Positions 63,658-64,000 of a stretch of DNA of 64,000 nt are shown piece after piece. A model generated the notes under the pieces. The model did not search any database, was not told the origin of the DNA, and saw only the letters and a program-made list of their open reading frames with translations. The position numbers were made by a program, and so were the translations under genes. The DNA is from Cycas panzhihuaensis (taxonomy: Eukaryota; Cycadophyta). Location: positions 138,701,741-138,765,740 of the forward strand of contig CM041465.1 in assembly GCA_023213395.1 (NCBI GenBank), in the 5' to 3' direction. Within the stretch, counting starts at the first letter, position 1, and each line of letters starts with the position of its first letter.

Positions 63658-64000
63658 ATGACCTCCTCTATTATAACTCTTTCGGAAGCAGACAAATTGA
63701 CTGAAACCAATTTTAGCCTTTGAAAGATCAAAATCGAAGGACTCCTAAGAGCCAAACATGCCTGGAAAATTGTAACCAGAGAATAAAAAGAACCCACAGA
63801 CCTTGTAGATTTGTTGAAATAGGAAGAAAGAAATAATAATGTTGTAGCCATTCTTAAGCTCTCAATTTCAAATCCTCTTCTAACTTATGTTGACAACATT
63901 GAAAAGTCCTCTAAAATCTGGAAAATAATATCTTCAATGTTTAGTCAGAAAAATGAAGCTCGCATAATTGATTTTAGAGAAGAGTTGTACAAACTTAGGA
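63658..64000 (+). pseudogene. gag: RE17 gag, partial
   Basis: Starts MTSSIITLSEADKLTETNFSL, stop, KIKIEGLLRAKHAWKIVTRE, with further stops, then ILKLSISNPLLTYVDNIEKSSKIWKIISSMFSQKNEARIIDFREELYKL at the window edge. It aligns residue by residue with RE11 Gag. Confidence 0.8.

Larger units (their letters stand above)
62699..64000 (+). mobile_element. RE17: 5' part of a copia element, runs off the window
   Basis: 5' LTR 62699-62919 (221 bp), mutated primer site TTGTATTAGAGC (62920-62931), leader with GTAC motifs (63130, 63586) and the start of gag. LTR start, leader text and Gag place it with RE11 and RE13. Confidence 0.75.

Overview
This is plant nuclear DNA. It is AT-rich and built almost entirely of LTR retrotransposons of the Ty1/copia type (gag, protease, integrase, reverse transcriptase, RNase H in that order). 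Primer-binding sites match the 3' end of plant initiator Met-tRNA (TGGTATCAGAGC and variants). I see no host gene, tRNA, rRNA or snRNA gene that I can support. A repeat-rich seed plant, perhaps a gymnosperm, is my guess; the sequence does not prove it. At least 17 elements (called RE1 to RE17 here) are stacked into one another, and nearly all open frames are broken copia proteins.

Left half. RE1 (+, very old; gag relic 215-636, pol relic 7433-9351) is interrupted by RE2 (+, 637-about 1298) and RE3 (+, about 2691-7432). RE4 (+, 9352-15110) sits in the RT of RE1. RE5 (+, from 15111) sits in RE4. RE6 (-, 16807-35440) sits in RE5. RE6 in turn holds RE7 (-, 17971-25782), which holds the complete RE8 (-, 20551-25732, target duplication AGACA), and RE9 (-, 29784-34737).

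Right half. RE10 (+, about 36020-38252) is cut by RE11 (-, 38269-about 42660). A Ty3/gypsy-like LTR and a degenerate interior follow (RE12, -, about 42700-44760). RE13 (+, from about 44872) is split into three pieces by RE14 (+, 46645-58850) and RE16 (-, 59283-62599), and is ended by RE17 (+, 62699 to the window edge). RE14 itself holds RE15 (-, 50411-55171, target duplication ACCCT), apparently the youngest element.

Families. RE3 and RE16 share a 530 bp LTR. RE4 and RE15 share a 560-645 bp LTR. RE6, RE8, RE11, RE13 and RE17 are a group with 190-240 bp LTRs, twin zinc knuckles where visible, and leaders rich in GTAC motifs. RE2, RE5, RE7 and RE9 form a family without pol, called alpha here.

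Most interesting signals: (1) alpha, a non-autonomous family with a conserved small ORF next to its 3' LTR; (2) alpha LTR promoters with a box like the plant snRNA upstream sequence element at a constant 34-35 nt from the TATA box; (3) paired clusters of GTAC/SBP-like motifs, some palindromic, in the leaders of several elements; (4) deletion derivatives (RE15 without gag; RE16 without primer-binding site, gag, protease and RT active site); (5) the same functional codons lost repeatedly in different elements, in a pattern expected from decay of methylated CHG cytosines.
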